NCBI GenBank assembly: GCA_015056105.1
Contig: SVGX01000012.1
Span: forward strand, 1-37,387
Reading direction: 5' to 3'
Length of the DNA: 37,387 nucleotides
Source of the DNA: Clostridiales bacterium
GTDB lineage: Bacteria > Bacillota > Clostridia > Christensenellales > CAG-138
Part shown: piece after piece, positions 25,155-33,780 of the stretch
How positions within the stretch are numbered: the stretch's first letter is position 1
Layout of the letters: every line of letters begins with the position of its first letter
Translations under genes and position numbers: made by a program
Notes under the pieces: generated by a model
What the model was told of the DNA's origin: nothing
What the model saw: the letters and a program-made list of their open reading frames with translations, nothing else
The model's database searches: none

Positions 25155-27407
25155 TTATTTGTTCAGCTGCGCGGCATAGTAGTTCATCAGGCAGCCGTCA
25201 AGCAGGATCTGCTTTTCATCGGCGGTAAGGCCCTTGATGTAGAGGGTGATATCCTCCACATTGCCGTCCTTTTTGATGACTTTGGCGGGGATGGTCTCAA
25301 TGCCGTTTTCCACCGCATTGCGGATGCCGGGAACGAAGACCATATCGCCGTCTTCATAATCGAACTTGGTATCTTCCGCAAGGGTGAAGGGCAGGATACC
25401 CCAGTTGATGCAGTTGCTGCGATAACGCTTGGTGGCGTATTCGTAGCAGAAGTTGGCGTAGCCGCCGAGCACCTTCTGGCAGGATGCAGCCTGTTCGCGG
25501 GCGGAACCGTCGCCGGGCTTGTTGGCGAAGATGGCGGAGCCGGTGCTGGTGGTGTTGATCAGCTCTTCCGCGTTGCCTACCTTGGCGAGGGCTTCCATCA
25601 GCTCAGCGGGCTTTTCGCCGGCGATGCGGGCGTTTTCCACAGCCTGGGAGGCCTTGCTGCGGCCCACGTATTCGGGCACGCGGCGGGAAAGCGCAAACTC
25701 GCTGAGGCGCAGCGGGTTGGAACGGTAGGAGCTGGTCTCGCCGGAGGGGATAAGCTCATCCGTGGTGGTAACGGGGTCGTTGATGACGGCCGCCAGCTTG
25801 ACGAGCAGGTTCTCATTGAGGGCATACATCTTCGGCCAGTCGGTGATGTTGGGCCCAAGGCGCAGTTCCACATCCGGGTTTGCCTTGCCGAAGCCGTAGT
25901 AAACGCGGCGCTCGTAGACGGACTTGTCAAACTTGTAGTCGATCTCGGGCATATCGTAGTCTACATCCGTAGCGGCGGTGATGATGCCGTGGTTGCGGGC
26001 GGTGGCGGCGATGGAACGGGCATCCATCAGCGCAACGGTCGCGATCTGGCCTTCACCGGGCTTGGAACCTTCGCGGTTGGGGAAGTTGCGGGTGGTATGG
26101 CGGAGGGAGAGGCCGTTGTTGGAAGGCACATCGCCGGCGCCGAAGCAGGGACCGCAGAAGCTGGGCTTGATGATGGCACCGCTGGCAAGCAGGCCTTCGG
26201 TGGCGCCCACGCGGGTCAGTTCAAGGCTGACGGGAATGCTCATGGGGTATACGGAAAGGCCGAAGTAGCCGGTACCCACATCGCCATCCTTCATGATGGC
26301 AGCGGCTTCCATGATGTTGTCGTAAGTACCGCCTGCGCAGCCCGCGATGATGCCCTGATCGGCAAGGATGGAACCGTCTTCCTGCACCTTGCTGACGAGG
26401 TCGGTCTTGGCCTTGGGGAACTTCTTCGCCGCTTCCGCTTCCACTTCCGCAAGGAGTGCCTTGGCGTTCTTCTGGAATTCATGGATGGTGTAAGCCTTGG
26501 AGGGATGGAAGGGCAGCGCGATCATGGATTCCTGCTTGTCGAGGTCGATATGGATCATGCTGTCATAGTAAGCCACCTTGCCGGGCTTGAGCTCTTTGTA
26601 AGCTTCGGGACGGCCATGGACTTCGAAATACTTTTTGACCTGGTCATCGGTCTCCCAGATGGAAGTAAGGCAGGTGGTCTCGGTGGTCATCACGTCAACG
26701 CCGTTGCGGAATTCGACGGGCAGGTTGGCAACGCCGGGGCCTACGAACTCAAGCACCTTGTTCTTGACAAAGCCGCTTTCGAAGGTGGCGGCAACAAGGG
26801 AAAGCGCCACGTCATGGGGGCCGATGCCCTTGCGGGGCGCGCCGGTCACATATACGAGCACCACTTCCGGCGCGGGCACATCGTAGGTATTCTTAAGAAG
26901 CTGCTTGACGAGCTCGGGGCCGCCTTCGCCGACGCCGAGGGTGCCGAGGGCGCCGTAGCGGGTATGGCTGTCGGAACCGAGGATCATGTGGCCGCAGGAA
27001 GCGAGGGCTTCGCGGGCAAAGCTGTGGATCACGCTCTGGTTGGCGGGAACATAGATGCCGCCGTATTTCTGCGCGGCACTCAGGCCGAACACATGGTCAT
27101 CCTCATTGATCGTGCCGCCGACGGCGCAAAGGCTGTTGTGGCAGTTCGTCATCGCATAGGGGACCGGGAACTCCTTTAGGCCGCTGGCGCGTGCAGTCTG
27201 GATGATGCCCACATAGGTGATGTCATGCGAAGCAAGGCTGTCGAACTTGATGCGCATCTTTTTGGGGTCATCGGAGACATCATGCGCACGGAGGATGGAG
27301 TATGCGATGGTGTTTTCACGGCCTTCATCGGGCGTGATGTTCATCGGCGCGCCTTCCTGCGGCTTGCCGTCCACAAGGTATACGCCGTGGTTGGTCAACT
27401 CGATCAT
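25155..27407 (-). CDS. Aconitase-family hydratase (YbhJ-like)
   Basis: A 750-residue member of the aconitase superfamily, matching the about 753-residue YbhJ-type hydratases in length rather than the 640- or 890-residue aconitases. The three cluster cysteines are present: C357 in IAGCAGGTYDN, then C418 and C421 in FCGPCFG, spaced as in aconitase. Active-site-like segments MTNCHNSLCAVGG (83-98) and GSDSHTRYGALGTLG (144-158) are clear. The C-terminal swivelling domain contains RYRSNCINWG. The true substrate is unknown; annotation as aconitate hydratase would be over-specific. ATG 27407 has GGAG nine bases ahead. It stands alone and is divergent from the glycosyltransferase operon. Confidence 0.9.
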   Translation of the reverse strand: MIELTNHGVYLVDGKPQEGAPMNITPDEGRENTIAYSILRAHDVSDDPKKMRIKFDSLASHDITYVGIIQTARASGLKEFPVPYAMTNCHNSLCAVGGTINEDDHVFGLSAAQKYGGIYVPANQSVIHSFAREALASCGHMILGSDSHTRYGALGTLGVGEGGPELVKQLLKNTYDVPAPEVVLVYVTGAPRKGIGPHDVALSLVAATFESGFVKNKVLEFVGPGVANLPVEFRNGVDVMTTETTCLTSIWETDDQVKKYFEVHGRPEAYKELKPGKVAYYDSMIHIDLDKQESMIALPFHPSKAYTIHEFQKNAKALLAEVEAEAAKKFPKAKTDLVSKVQEDGSILADQGIIAGCAGGTYDNIMEAAAIMKDGDVGTGYFGLSVYPMSIPVSLELTRVGATEGLLASGAIIKPSFCGPCFGAGDVPSNNGLSLRHTTRNFPNREGSKPGEGQIATVALMDARSIAATARNHGIITAATDVDYDMPEIDYKFDKSVYERRVYYGFGKANPDVELRLGPNITDWPKMYALNENLLVKLAAVINDPVTTTDELIPSGETSSYRSNPLRLSEFALSRRVPEYVGRSKASQAVENARIAGEKPAELMEALAKVGNAEELINTTSTGSAIFANKPGDGSAREQAASCQKVLGGYANFCYEYATKRYRSNCINWGILPFTLAEDTKFDYEDGDMVFVPGIRNAVENGIETIPAKVIKKDGNVEDITLYIKGLTADEKQILLDGCLMNYYAAQLNK

Positions 27408-27463
27408 GGTTTTCTGCTCCTTTTTTAATTGATTTGCACATACATAAAAACAGATAGGAAACA

Positions 27464-27514
27464 GCCGCTTTTCTGCGGCAATTTCATCTTATCCCATGCA
27501 AAAGCGGATTGCAA
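27464..27514 (-). promoter_or_regulatory. Hydratase promoter and leader hairpin
   Basis: On the minus strand, TTGCAA (27509-27514), 17 bases, TAAGAT (27486-27491). The predicted start is near 27479. The leader begins with a GCCGC-N6-GCGGC hairpin (27464-27479) at its 5' end and runs 72 bases to ATG 27407. Confidence 0.55.
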
Positions 27515-27534
27515 GATATGCGGCACATATATAC

Positions 27535-27544
27535 TTGTATACAA
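27535..27544. promoter_or_regulatory. TTGTATACAA palindrome, GntR-type operator core
   Basis: A perfect 10-bp palindrome within ATACTTGTATACAA, the same as the first 14 bases of the Bacillus gluconate-operon GntR operator as I recall it. It lies in the divergent control region, upstream of both predicted promoters. No GntR-family gene is in the window. Confidence 0.45.
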
Positions 27545-27589
27545 TCGTAACGACACAAATTGTTTACCCACCGGGTTTTTTTGCAGCGG

Positions 27590-27618
27590 TTGTTCCCCGC
27601 CGCCGCCCGTGCTATAAT
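27590..27618 (+). promoter_or_regulatory. Promoter of the glycosyltransferase operon, predicted leaderless start
   Basis: TTGTTC (27590-27595), 17 bases, perfect TATAAT (27613-27618). Standard geometry puts +1 at 27625, the A of the first ATG. No ribosome-binding site is present. Confidence 0.75.
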
Positions 27619-27624
27619 AGCAGC

Positions 27625-29013
27625 ATGGAACGCTTGAAAGAAAACAAAACTCTCCGAATCGCATTCACTGCGGCCGCTATCCTGTTTGCGGGCGTGTTCT
27701 GCCTTTATGCCTTTTTCCGTGCGGAAACGGTAACGGGGCTCTTCGCCGCCGGCGCATCGCTGCTGCTTTTCGCCTGCGTATTCCTCCGCGCCTTTGATGC
27801 GGTGCTTTGCGGCTGCACGGAAGCCCCCCTTCCCTCGCCGGATGCACAGCGCGGCAGGCGCAGCCTTCGCTTCGACAAGCGGCACCCCTGGCTGCGGATC
27901 CTCTTTTTCATGGTCATCACCCGCCTTGTGCTGTTTGCAGCGGCCTATGTTTTTTCCGCCGGGGAAGTGTATAAGGGCGGCATCCTTGACACCCTTCGCA
28001 CCGCCTGGCTCAGGACCGATTCCCCCAGCTACCTCGGCATTGCGGAAAACTGGTATGTCACAGAGGGCGACCCCCGCTTCCATATCGTCTTTTTCCCGTT
28101 TTATCCCGTTTTGATCCGGCTTTTCAACTTCCTGACCGGCGATTCCTTCGCCTCCGCGATGGCGGTGTCAACCCTTTGCGCCCTTGTTTCCGCCATCCTT
28201 GTTTATGAGGTCGCCGCCCTTGACCACGACAGGGAAACATCCCTTCGCGCCGTCAAATTCACCTTCCTTTCCCCTGCCGCCTTCTTCTTTGCGGCGCCCA
28301 TGACGGAAAGCCTGTTTCTGACCTGCTGCCTTGCGGCGGTGCTGTTCCTTCGCAAAAAGAAATACCTGTGGGGCTGCCTTTTCGCTGCCCTTGCCGCGTT
28401 CACCCGCTCCCTCGGGGTGCTGCTGCTGGCGTTTGTCTTTATCGAATGGCTCACGGATGTACTGCAGGCAAAGCGTACGGAAAGCCTTGCGGAAAACAAA
28501 AAAGCCTTCACCCTCCGCTTCCTCTGCATGTTCCTTGTGCCCCTCGGCCTTCTCGGATATCTTTTGATCAACTATACCGTCACCGGCGATCCCTTCCGCT
28601 TCATGCAGTACCAGCGCGAACACTGGAATCAGGGCTTCGGTCTTTTCTTCGATACCGCCGCCTACCAGACGGATTATCTCCTTTCCACCTTTGCAGAGGG
28701 CGACTTCCGGCAGGCTTTCGGGCTGTGGCTGCCGAACCTTGTCATGAGCTTCGGCGCGCTGCTTCTTATGATCTTCGGCACGAAAAAGATCCGCCCTTCC
28801 TATTCCGTGTTTTTCCTTGCCTATTTTCTGATCGCCATCGGCGCCACATGGCTGCTGAGCGCCCCCCGCTATCTTGCTGCCTGCTTCCCGCTCGGTATCG
28901 CCGCGGCTGCCCTTGCGGATACCAAACGGAAGGATGCCGCCGCAACGCTCCTTTCCTTCGGGCTCCTCTGCGCATACCTTGCCATGTATGTGAACGGCTG
29001 GCCGGTGTATTGA
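27625..29013 (+). CDS. GT-C type membrane glycosyltransferase (PIG-V/COG5542-like)
   Basis: A 462-residue protein with about ten membrane helices. After two N-terminal helices and a basic loop, a large first external loop holds RTDSPSYLGIAENWYV with the acidic residue expected in polyprenol-dependent GT-C mannosyltransferases. It is followed by FFPFYPVLIRLF, a typical PIG-V-like motif. Late loops contain TGDPFRFMQYQREHW and APRYLAACFPL. The substrate is unknown; transfer of a hexose onto a cell-surface glycan is the likely role. ATG 27625 is chosen because the long upstream extension covers the promoter. It heads a five-gene operon and its mRNA is predicted to be leaderless. Confidence 0.82.
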   Translation: MERLKENKTLRIAFTAAAILFAGVFCLYAFFRAETVTGLFAAGASLLLFACVFLRAFDAVLCGCTEAPLPSPDAQRGRRSLRFDKRHPWLRILFFMVITRLVLFAAAYVFSAGEVYKGGILDTLRTAWLRTDSPSYLGIAENWYVTEGDPRFHIVFFPFYPVLIRLFNFLTGDSFASAMAVSTLCALVSAILVYEVAALDHDRETSLRAVKFTFLSPAAFFFAAPMTESLFLTCCLAAVLFLRKKKYLWGCLFAALAAFTRSLGVLLLAFVFIEWLTDVLQAKRTESLAENKKAFTLRFLCMFLVPLGLLGYLLINYTVTGDPFRFMQYQREHWNQGFGLFFDTAAYQTDYLLSTFAEGDFRQAFGLWLPNLVMSFGALLLMIFGTKKIRPSYSVFFLAYFLIAIGATWLLSAPRYLAACFPLGIAAAALADTKRKDAAATLLSFGLLCAYLAMYVNGWPVY

Positions 29014-29022
29014 GGTGATCGT

Positions 29023-29310
29023 ATGAAGCATCTGAAGCCCATCCGTATCACCGCCCTTGTGCTGTTCCTTCTTTCCCTTTTTGCCGCTGTCGACCTGGGC
29101 TTGAACTTTCTGAAAGCCACTGTTCCCTCCCTCAACGACGGCATCGGCTGTTTCAGCACGCTGCATGGCCTTTTCGGCATCTTCGGTGACAGCGGCTGGT
29201 CCCTTGAAGTCTATCTTCATGCTTTTGAGCAAAGTGTATGGGCCGGCTTTTTTCTGTTTGTGATCAATGTGTTTCTTTTCGCTATGCCCAATATCATGAA
29301 AAAGAGGTAA
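29023..29310 (+). CDS. Small membrane protein, 95 residues
   Basis: Two strongly hydrophobic segments (about 9-30 and 70-90) flank a loop with Gly, His and Phe (GIGCFSTLHGLFGIFGDSGW). I do not recognise the family. ATG 29023 follows the glycosyltransferase stop by nine bases with GAGGTG ahead, and the next gene starts four bases after its stop. That supports a real operon member, perhaps a partner of the glycosyltransferase. Confidence 0.78.
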   Translation: MKHLKPIRITALVLFLLSLFAAVDLGLNFLKATVPSLNDGIGCFSTLHGLFGIFGDSGWSLEVYLHAFEQSVWAGFFLFVINVFLFAMPNIMKKR

Positions 29311-29314
29311 AAGA

Positions 29315-29848
29315 ATGAATCCCGAAAAGAAGATCGTGCTTGTCATCGATATGCAGAATGATTTTATCACCGGCGCCCTCGGCACAAAAGAAGCCGTCGC
29401 CGTCACACCCAATGTGGCTGCGCGCATCAGAGCCGAAAAGGAAGCGGGTGCCATGCTCGTTTTCACCCGGGATACCCATTGCGAACATTATATGGATACC
29501 CTTGAAGGCAAGCTTCTGCCCGTGCCCCACTGCATCGAAGGCAGCGAGGGCTGGCAGCTTGATAGCGCCATCGCGCCCCTTGCGCAGGGGGCTGTCATCG
29601 TCGACAAACCCACCTTCGGCGCCGTGGTGCTGCCGGAGCTTCTCAAACCCTATGCGGATGAAAACACCGAATTCCTGCTCATGGGTCTTTGTACGGATAT
29701 CTGCGTCATATCGAATGCGCTGCTTTTAAGGGCTTATTTCCCGGGAAATAAAATTTCTGTCGCGCCGGATTGCTGCGCGGGCGTTACCCCACAAAGCCAT
29801 GATGCCGCTCTTCTTACCATGAAAATGTGCCAGATCGAACAGGCATAA
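29315..29848 (+). CDS. Isochorismatase-family cysteine hydrolase (nicotinamidase-like)
   Basis: A 177-residue alpha/beta hydrolase with the catalytic triad in place: D12 in VIDMQNDF, K98 in VDKPTFG and C130 in GLCTDICV. The cis-peptide region and the order of strands fit the nicotinamidase/isochorismatase family. FxxDTH-like residues (TRDTHCEHY) occur where nicotinamidases bind a metal, and the 177-residue length is within their range, so pyrazinamidase/nicotinamidase activity is plausible but not certain. AGAGG precedes ATG 29315. It lies in the middle of the operon with 4- and 13-base gaps. Confidence 0.88.
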   Translation: MNPEKKIVLVIDMQNDFITGALGTKEAVAVTPNVAARIRAEKEAGAMLVFTRDTHCEHYMDTLEGKLLPVPHCIEGSEGWQLDSAIAPLAQGAVIVDKPTFGAVVLPELLKPYADENTEFLLMGLCTDICVISNALLLRAYFPGNKISVAPDCCAGVTPQSHDAALLTMKMCQIEQA

Positions 29849-29861
29849 GAAAGGATATTCC

Positions 29862-30770
29862 ATGCAGAAACCGGTATTGTGCATCCTCGCTGCGGGAATG
29901 GGCAGCCGCTATGGCGGCGGCATCAAACAAATGGACCCCATCGACAGCGAAGGCTGCTTCATCATCGATTATTCCGTTTATGATGCCATGCGCGCCGGCT
30001 TTGAAGAGGTCGTGTTCATCATCAAGCACGCCATCGAAGCGGATTTCAAGGCCACCATCGGCGCACGCGTTTCACCCCATATCAAGGTCAGCTACGCCTT
30101 TCAGGAGCTTTCCATGCTGCCCGAAGGCATTACCCTGTCTCCCGATCGGGTAAAGCCCCTCGGCACCACCCATGCGCTCCTCTCAGCGGAGGAAACCGTT
30201 GCCGGGCGTCCCTTCGCTGTCATCAACGCGGATGATTATTACGGCCCGGAAGCGTTCCGTCTGCTCTACGGTTTTCTGACAAATGGCAGCGATGACCACA
30301 TCGCCGTGGGGTATCTTCTTGAAAACACGCTCACCGATCACGGCGCCGTGAACCGGGGCGAATGCATCGTGGAAGACGGCTTTCTCGCCCATATCAGCGA
30401 GCGCATCGGCATCCGAAAGAGCGCAGAGGGCGCAGAATATGTAAACGGGGCGGGCGATACCGTCTTTATGCCCCGCGGAACCACCGTTTCCATGAACTGC
30501 TGGGGCTTCCGCCCCAGCCTGTTCCCCCTTCTCCGGGAACGGTTTGAAAAGAATCTGGCCGCAGGGCTTGCAGAAAATCCCCTCAAGTATGAGGATCTGC
30601 TGCCCAATGCGGTATGCGAAGCCATCCTTGCCGGCAAGGCACGGGTGCAGGTACAGCCCACAAAAGAAAGCTGGTTCGGCGTCACCTATCAGGAGGATAA
30701 GCCCAAGGTGATGGAAAGCATCCGCAGACTGAAAGCGGCAGGCGTGTATGGCGACAAACTCTGGCGCTGA
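29862..30770 (+). CDS. Sugar-nucleotide-type nucleotidyltransferase
   Basis: A 302-residue protein with the nucleotidyltransferase signature LAAGMGSRYGG (residues 9-19) followed by KQMDPI. A nucleotide- and metal-binding INADDYYG stands in the place of the usual D-D motif. The closest type by eye is the UTP/GTP-glucose-1-phosphate-like class, but substrate residues cannot be assigned. AAAGGA precedes ATG 29862. The end overlaps the GNAT gene by 23 bases. In this operon it may supply an activated sugar for the membrane glycosyltransferase. Confidence 0.85.
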   Translation: MQKPVLCILAAGMGSRYGGGIKQMDPIDSEGCFIIDYSVYDAMRAGFEEVVFIIKHAIEADFKATIGARVSPHIKVSYAFQELSMLPEGITLSPDRVKPLGTTHALLSAEETVAGRPFAVINADDYYGPEAFRLLYGFLTNGSDDHIAVGYLLENTLTDHGAVNRGECIVEDGFLAHISERIGIRKSAEGAEYVNGAGDTVFMPRGTTVSMNCWGFRPSLFPLLRERFEKNLAAGLAENPLKYEDLLPNAVCEAILAGKARVQVQPTKESWFGVTYQEDKPKVMESIRRLKAAGVYGDKLWR

Positions 30771-31329
30771 GCGCTTCACCATCCGCCCCTACCTGCCGAA
30801 AGACAGAGAACGGCTCCGGGAGATCTGCCTTGCCACCGCCACGCCCCGGGTGTATGAAGACCCGAAGCTGGCGGAATGGATCCTCCTGATGTACAACGAT
30901 TACTACACCGCCTCGGAAAGCGGGCACTGTTTTGTGGCGGCGGCTGAAAACGATGAGGCGGTGGGGTATGTGATCAGCGCCCCAAGCTTCCGCCGCTACC
31001 GGCTGAAATTTCTCCCCCTGCTGCCCCGCGTTGCAAAGCTTTCAAAAAGTGCTGCAAAGCACTGGATGTTCCGGCTCTGTGAAAAAACTTTCGCAAAGGA
31101 ATATCCCGCTCATCTTCACATCGATATTTTTCCGGCCTATCACCGGCTCGGGCTCGGTTCCCGGCTGATGGATGCGCTGATGGCGCATCTGAAGGATATC
31201 GGCGTCAGGGGCGTGATGCTCGGCTGTGGGGCAAAGAACACGGGCGGCAACGCCTTCTATGAAGCATACGGCTTCACCTGCCTCAGCCGTACGGCCGATA
31301 CGGTCTTGTGGGGGATGAAATTAAAGTAA
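30748..31329 (+). CDS. GNAT-family N-acetyltransferase
   Basis: A 193-residue acetyltransferase. The first strand and helix are ERFTIRPYLPKDRERLREICLATA, and the acetyl-CoA binding loop is YHRLGLGSRLMDALMAHL (Q/RxxGxG/A type) at about residues 131-148. The C-terminal GNAFYEAYGF motif completes the GNAT fold. The acceptor substrate is unknown. It starts inside the nucleotidyltransferase gene with a 23-base overlap and only a weak ribosome-binding site, so translation is likely coupled. Last gene of the operon. Confidence 0.88.
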   Translation: MATNSGAERFTIRPYLPKDRERLREICLATATPRVYEDPKLAEWILLMYNDYYTASESGHCFVAAAENDEAVGYVISAPSFRRYRLKFLPLLPRVAKLSKSAAKHWMFRLCEKTFAKEYPAHLHIDIFPAYHRLGLGSRLMDALMAHLKDIGVRGVMLGCGAKNTGGNAFYEAYGFTCLSRTADTVLWGMKLK

Positions 31330-31345
31330 GAAAGCTAAAACAAAG

Positions 31346-31382
31346 AAAACCGGGCTGAAGCGCTGCTTCAGCCCGGTTTTTT
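31346..31382. terminator. Bidirectional terminator between the GNAT and CNNM genes
   Basis: A long stem AAAACCGGGCTGAAGC / GCTTCAGCCCGGTTTT with a three-base loop between convergent genes that stop at 31329 and 31381. Confidence 0.94.
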
Positions 31383-32661
31383 AATCTTCTTCCTCTTCTT
31401 CGGGAAGGGGATTCACCTTCACCGCAAGGCGTGCCACGCGGCGGGAATCCATCTCCTTCACGGTAAGGGTCAGGTTTTCGTAATCGAAACTGGCGCCTAC
31501 CTCTGGGTAATCGCCCAGCATCTCAATGGCCCAGCCGCTGACGGTGGCGTTATCATCATCGAAATCCCGGTCATCGATATCGAATTCCTCAAGGAAATCG
31601 TAGATGCCCATACCGCCGTCCACCTCGTAGGCGTCTTCGGCAAGTTCCACCACTTCCTCTTCGATCTCGTCGGATTCATCCCAGATATCGCCCACCAGCT
31701 CTTCGAGCACATCCTCCATCGTCAGGCAGCCCATGGTGCCGCCGTATTCATCCGCGACGATGACCATGTGGCACTGGCGCTTTTTCATGGTGGCAAGCAC
31801 ATCGTCAAGGGCCATGGTGCGGGGCACGTAGTTCACGGGCATCAGGATGCCGCGAAGGTCGAACTGCGGCTTTTCCACCAATTCCTTGAAGAAGTGATTC
31901 AGGTGCAGTATGCCGATGATGTTGTCGATGGTATCCTCATACACCGGGATGCGGGAGAAAGAGGATTCGTAAACAGTTCCAAGGATCTCCGCCCAATCAT
32001 CCTCAATATCGATGGAAAGCATATCCACACGGGGCGTCAGGATCTCGTAGGCCTGCAGATCGCCGAAATCGAGCGCGCTTTGAAGAAGCTCTGCCCGTTC
32101 TTCATCGATCACGCCTTCATCCTCAACGGTCTCAAGGATGGTCTCAAGATCGTCTTCCGTCACACTGGGGCCCTGCTCGCCCATTTTAACCCAGACCCTG
32201 TCAAGAAGCGTGAGCATCTTGCTGAAAACCCACACAACGGGCTTTGTGACGATCATCAGCGCGCGCAGGGGAATGGATACCGCCTTTGCAAAGCCTTCCG
32301 CCACCTGTACTGCCACGATCTTCGGGATGATCTCGCCGAAGGTGAGGATGAGCACCGTCATCACCGCCGTGGCAATGGCTGCGCCCTCGTCGCCCATCAG
32401 CGAAACGGCGATCACCGTTGCCACGGAAGAAGAGGCGATGTTCACAAGGTTGTTGCCGATGAGGATGGTCACAAGGGCGCTGTCATAGGCAAGAAGGATC
32501 TCGTAAGCAAGCCTGGTGGTCTTGCCGCCTGTTTCCGCCGCGTTTTTCATGCGCATGGCATTAAGGGAAGCATAGCTGATCTCAGAGCCCGAGAAGAACG
32601 CGGAAAGCGCAATGAGCAGCACGATCAGAAGGTAGGAACCAAGGGTCGCTTCACCGCCCAT
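31381..32661 (-). CDS. CNNM/CorC-family transporter-like protein (second of a pair)
   Basis: A 426-residue membrane protein of the HlyC/CorC (CNNM) family, linked to Mg2+ or Co2+ efflux and resistance. The DUF21 membrane domain (about 8-190) begins ALSAFFSGSEISYASLNAMRMK and includes TILIGNNLVNIA and FGEIIPK. Two CBS domains follow (about 205-330: PRVDMLSIDI..., VADEYGGTMGCLTMEDVLEELVGDIWDE), then the CorC C-terminal domain (about 340-420). An acidic PEEEEED tail ends it. It overlaps the previous gene by one base (TAATG), so translation is coupled. Confidence 0.93.
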   Translation of the reverse strand: MGGEATLGSYLLIVLLIALSAFFSGSEISYASLNAMRMKNAAETGGKTTRLAYEILLAYDSALVTILIGNNLVNIASSSVATVIAVSLMGDEGAAIATAVMTVLILTFGEIIPKIVAVQVAEGFAKAVSIPLRALMIVTKPVVWVFSKMLTLLDRVWVKMGEQGPSVTEDDLETILETVEDEGVIDEERAELLQSALDFGDLQAYEILTPRVDMLSIDIEDDWAEILGTVYESSFSRIPVYEDTIDNIIGILHLNHFFKELVEKPQFDLRGILMPVNYVPRTMALDDVLATMKKRQCHMVIVADEYGGTMGCLTMEDVLEELVGDIWDESDEIEEEVVELAEDAYEVDGGMGIYDFLEEFDIDDRDFDDDNATVSGWAIEMLGDYPEVGASFDYENLTLTVKEMDSRRVARLAVKVNPLPEEEEED

Positions 32662-33674
32662 TATGCTTCACCCCCTTCCGCATCCTTGTCATCCTCATCG
32701 TAGATCTCACCCACAAGGGATTCAAGAATATCTTCCATGGTGATGATGCCAAGGGTTTTCCAGTTTGCATCCCGCACGATGGAAAGATGGGTCTTGTTGC
32801 CGCTCATCACGGCAAAAAGGTCGTCAAGGGGCGTATCCGCATCCACAAAATGCACGCTTTCCATCATCACGGAAAGGGCTTCGCACTCGCCGCGCATATG
32901 CGCCTTAAGGTATTTGCGGATCAGCAGCACGCCGATGGGATGATCCTCTTCATCCACCACCGGCAGGCGGGAATGGATATTGCCCTTGATGGCGGAAAGG
33001 ATCTCTTCTTCCTTTGCGTTTACGGGGATGCGCACCACCTTTTCCCAGGGTGTCAGCACTTCCCGCACGAAGGTATCGGAAAACTCCAGCGCACTCTGAA
33101 CAAGCTCGGTGGTCTCGCCATCGATGGCGCCTTCCTGTGCGATAGTCTCGATAATATCGTAAAGTTCATCCTCCGTCACGGTGGGCGCTTCCTCCTCCTT
33201 TTTGAAGGGCTTGCTGACCCAGGCGCTCAGCTTGGAAAACACGAAGGATATGGGCGTGAACAGCTTCATGAGAGCCACAAGAGAGCCGGACACCGCCAGC
33301 GCAAAGCGCTCGTTGCAGGCCTTTGCGAAGCGTTTCGGTATCATTTCGGACACAAAAAATACAACAACCGTTGTGACCACCGTGGTTGCGGGTACAGCCG
33401 TAATACCCCAAAGCTTTGTGGCCATGAGGGTGGCAAGGCTCGCACTGCCGATGTGCATAATGTTGTTGCCAATGAGAAGCGTTGTCAGCGCCTTATCAAA
33501 ATGGTCAAGGATATAGAGTACCCTTGCAGCCCGTTTGCTGCCGTTGTCCGCATGGCTCATCATGCGGATGCGGTTGACGGATGCAAGCGCGATCTCCGTT
33601 GCGGCAAAATAGGCGCCGCCGAGGATCAAAAGGGCGATCGCGGCAAGATACACTATTGGACTACTGTCCTCCAT
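32661..33674 (-). CDS. CNNM/CorC-family protein lacking the CorC C-terminal domain (first of a pair)
   Basis: A 337-residue paralogue of the next gene. It has the DUF21 domain (FAATEIALASVNRIRMM, TTLLIGNNIMHIGSASLA, VSEMIPKRFA) and two CBS domains ending TMEDILESLVGEIYDEDD, but stops there, without the CorC C-terminal domain. ATG 33674 has AAGGAG 12 bases ahead. The open frame runs far upstream through the repeat region, but that part has neither coding character nor a ribosome-binding site. A consensus promoter precedes it. The pair is read as a one-base-overlapping operon, so the two proteins may form heteromers. Confidence 0.9.
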   Translation of the reverse strand: MEDSSPIVYLAAIALLILGGAYFAATEIALASVNRIRMMSHADNGSKRAARVLYILDHFDKALTTLLIGNNIMHIGSASLATLMATKLWGITAVPATTVVTTVVVFFVSEMIPKRFAKACNERFALAVSGSLVALMKLFTPISFVFSKLSAWVSKPFKKEEEAPTVTEDELYDIIETIAQEGAIDGETTELVQSALEFSDTFVREVLTPWEKVVRIPVNAKEEEILSAIKGNIHSRLPVVDEEDHPIGVLLIRKYLKAHMRGECEALSVMMESVHFVDADTPLDDLFAVMSGNKTHLSIVRDANWKTLGIITMEDILESLVGEIYDEDDKDAEGGEA

Positions 33675-33714
33675 GGAAACTATCAGCTCCTTACATAAGA
33701 ATATATGCCTGTCT

Positions 33715-33743
33715 ATTATAGAGTGTTTTCTGTTTTTTTGCAA
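33715..33743 (-). promoter_or_regulatory. Promoter of the CNNM pair
   Basis: On the minus strand, TTGCAA (33738-33743), 17 bases, perfect TATAAT (33715-33720). The predicted start is near 33708, with a 34-base leader to ATG 33674. Confidence 0.8.
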
Positions 33744-33780
33744 GGGAACCTGCGGAATATAAAAGAGTGCGTCTGCACCA

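Noticed and set aside
25071..27179. 702-residue open frame on the plus strand opposite the hydratase
   Set aside because: Antisense shadow of a GC-rich gene with strong codon bias. It is glycine- and histidine-rich without domain logic, and the minus strand encodes a complete aconitase-family enzyme.
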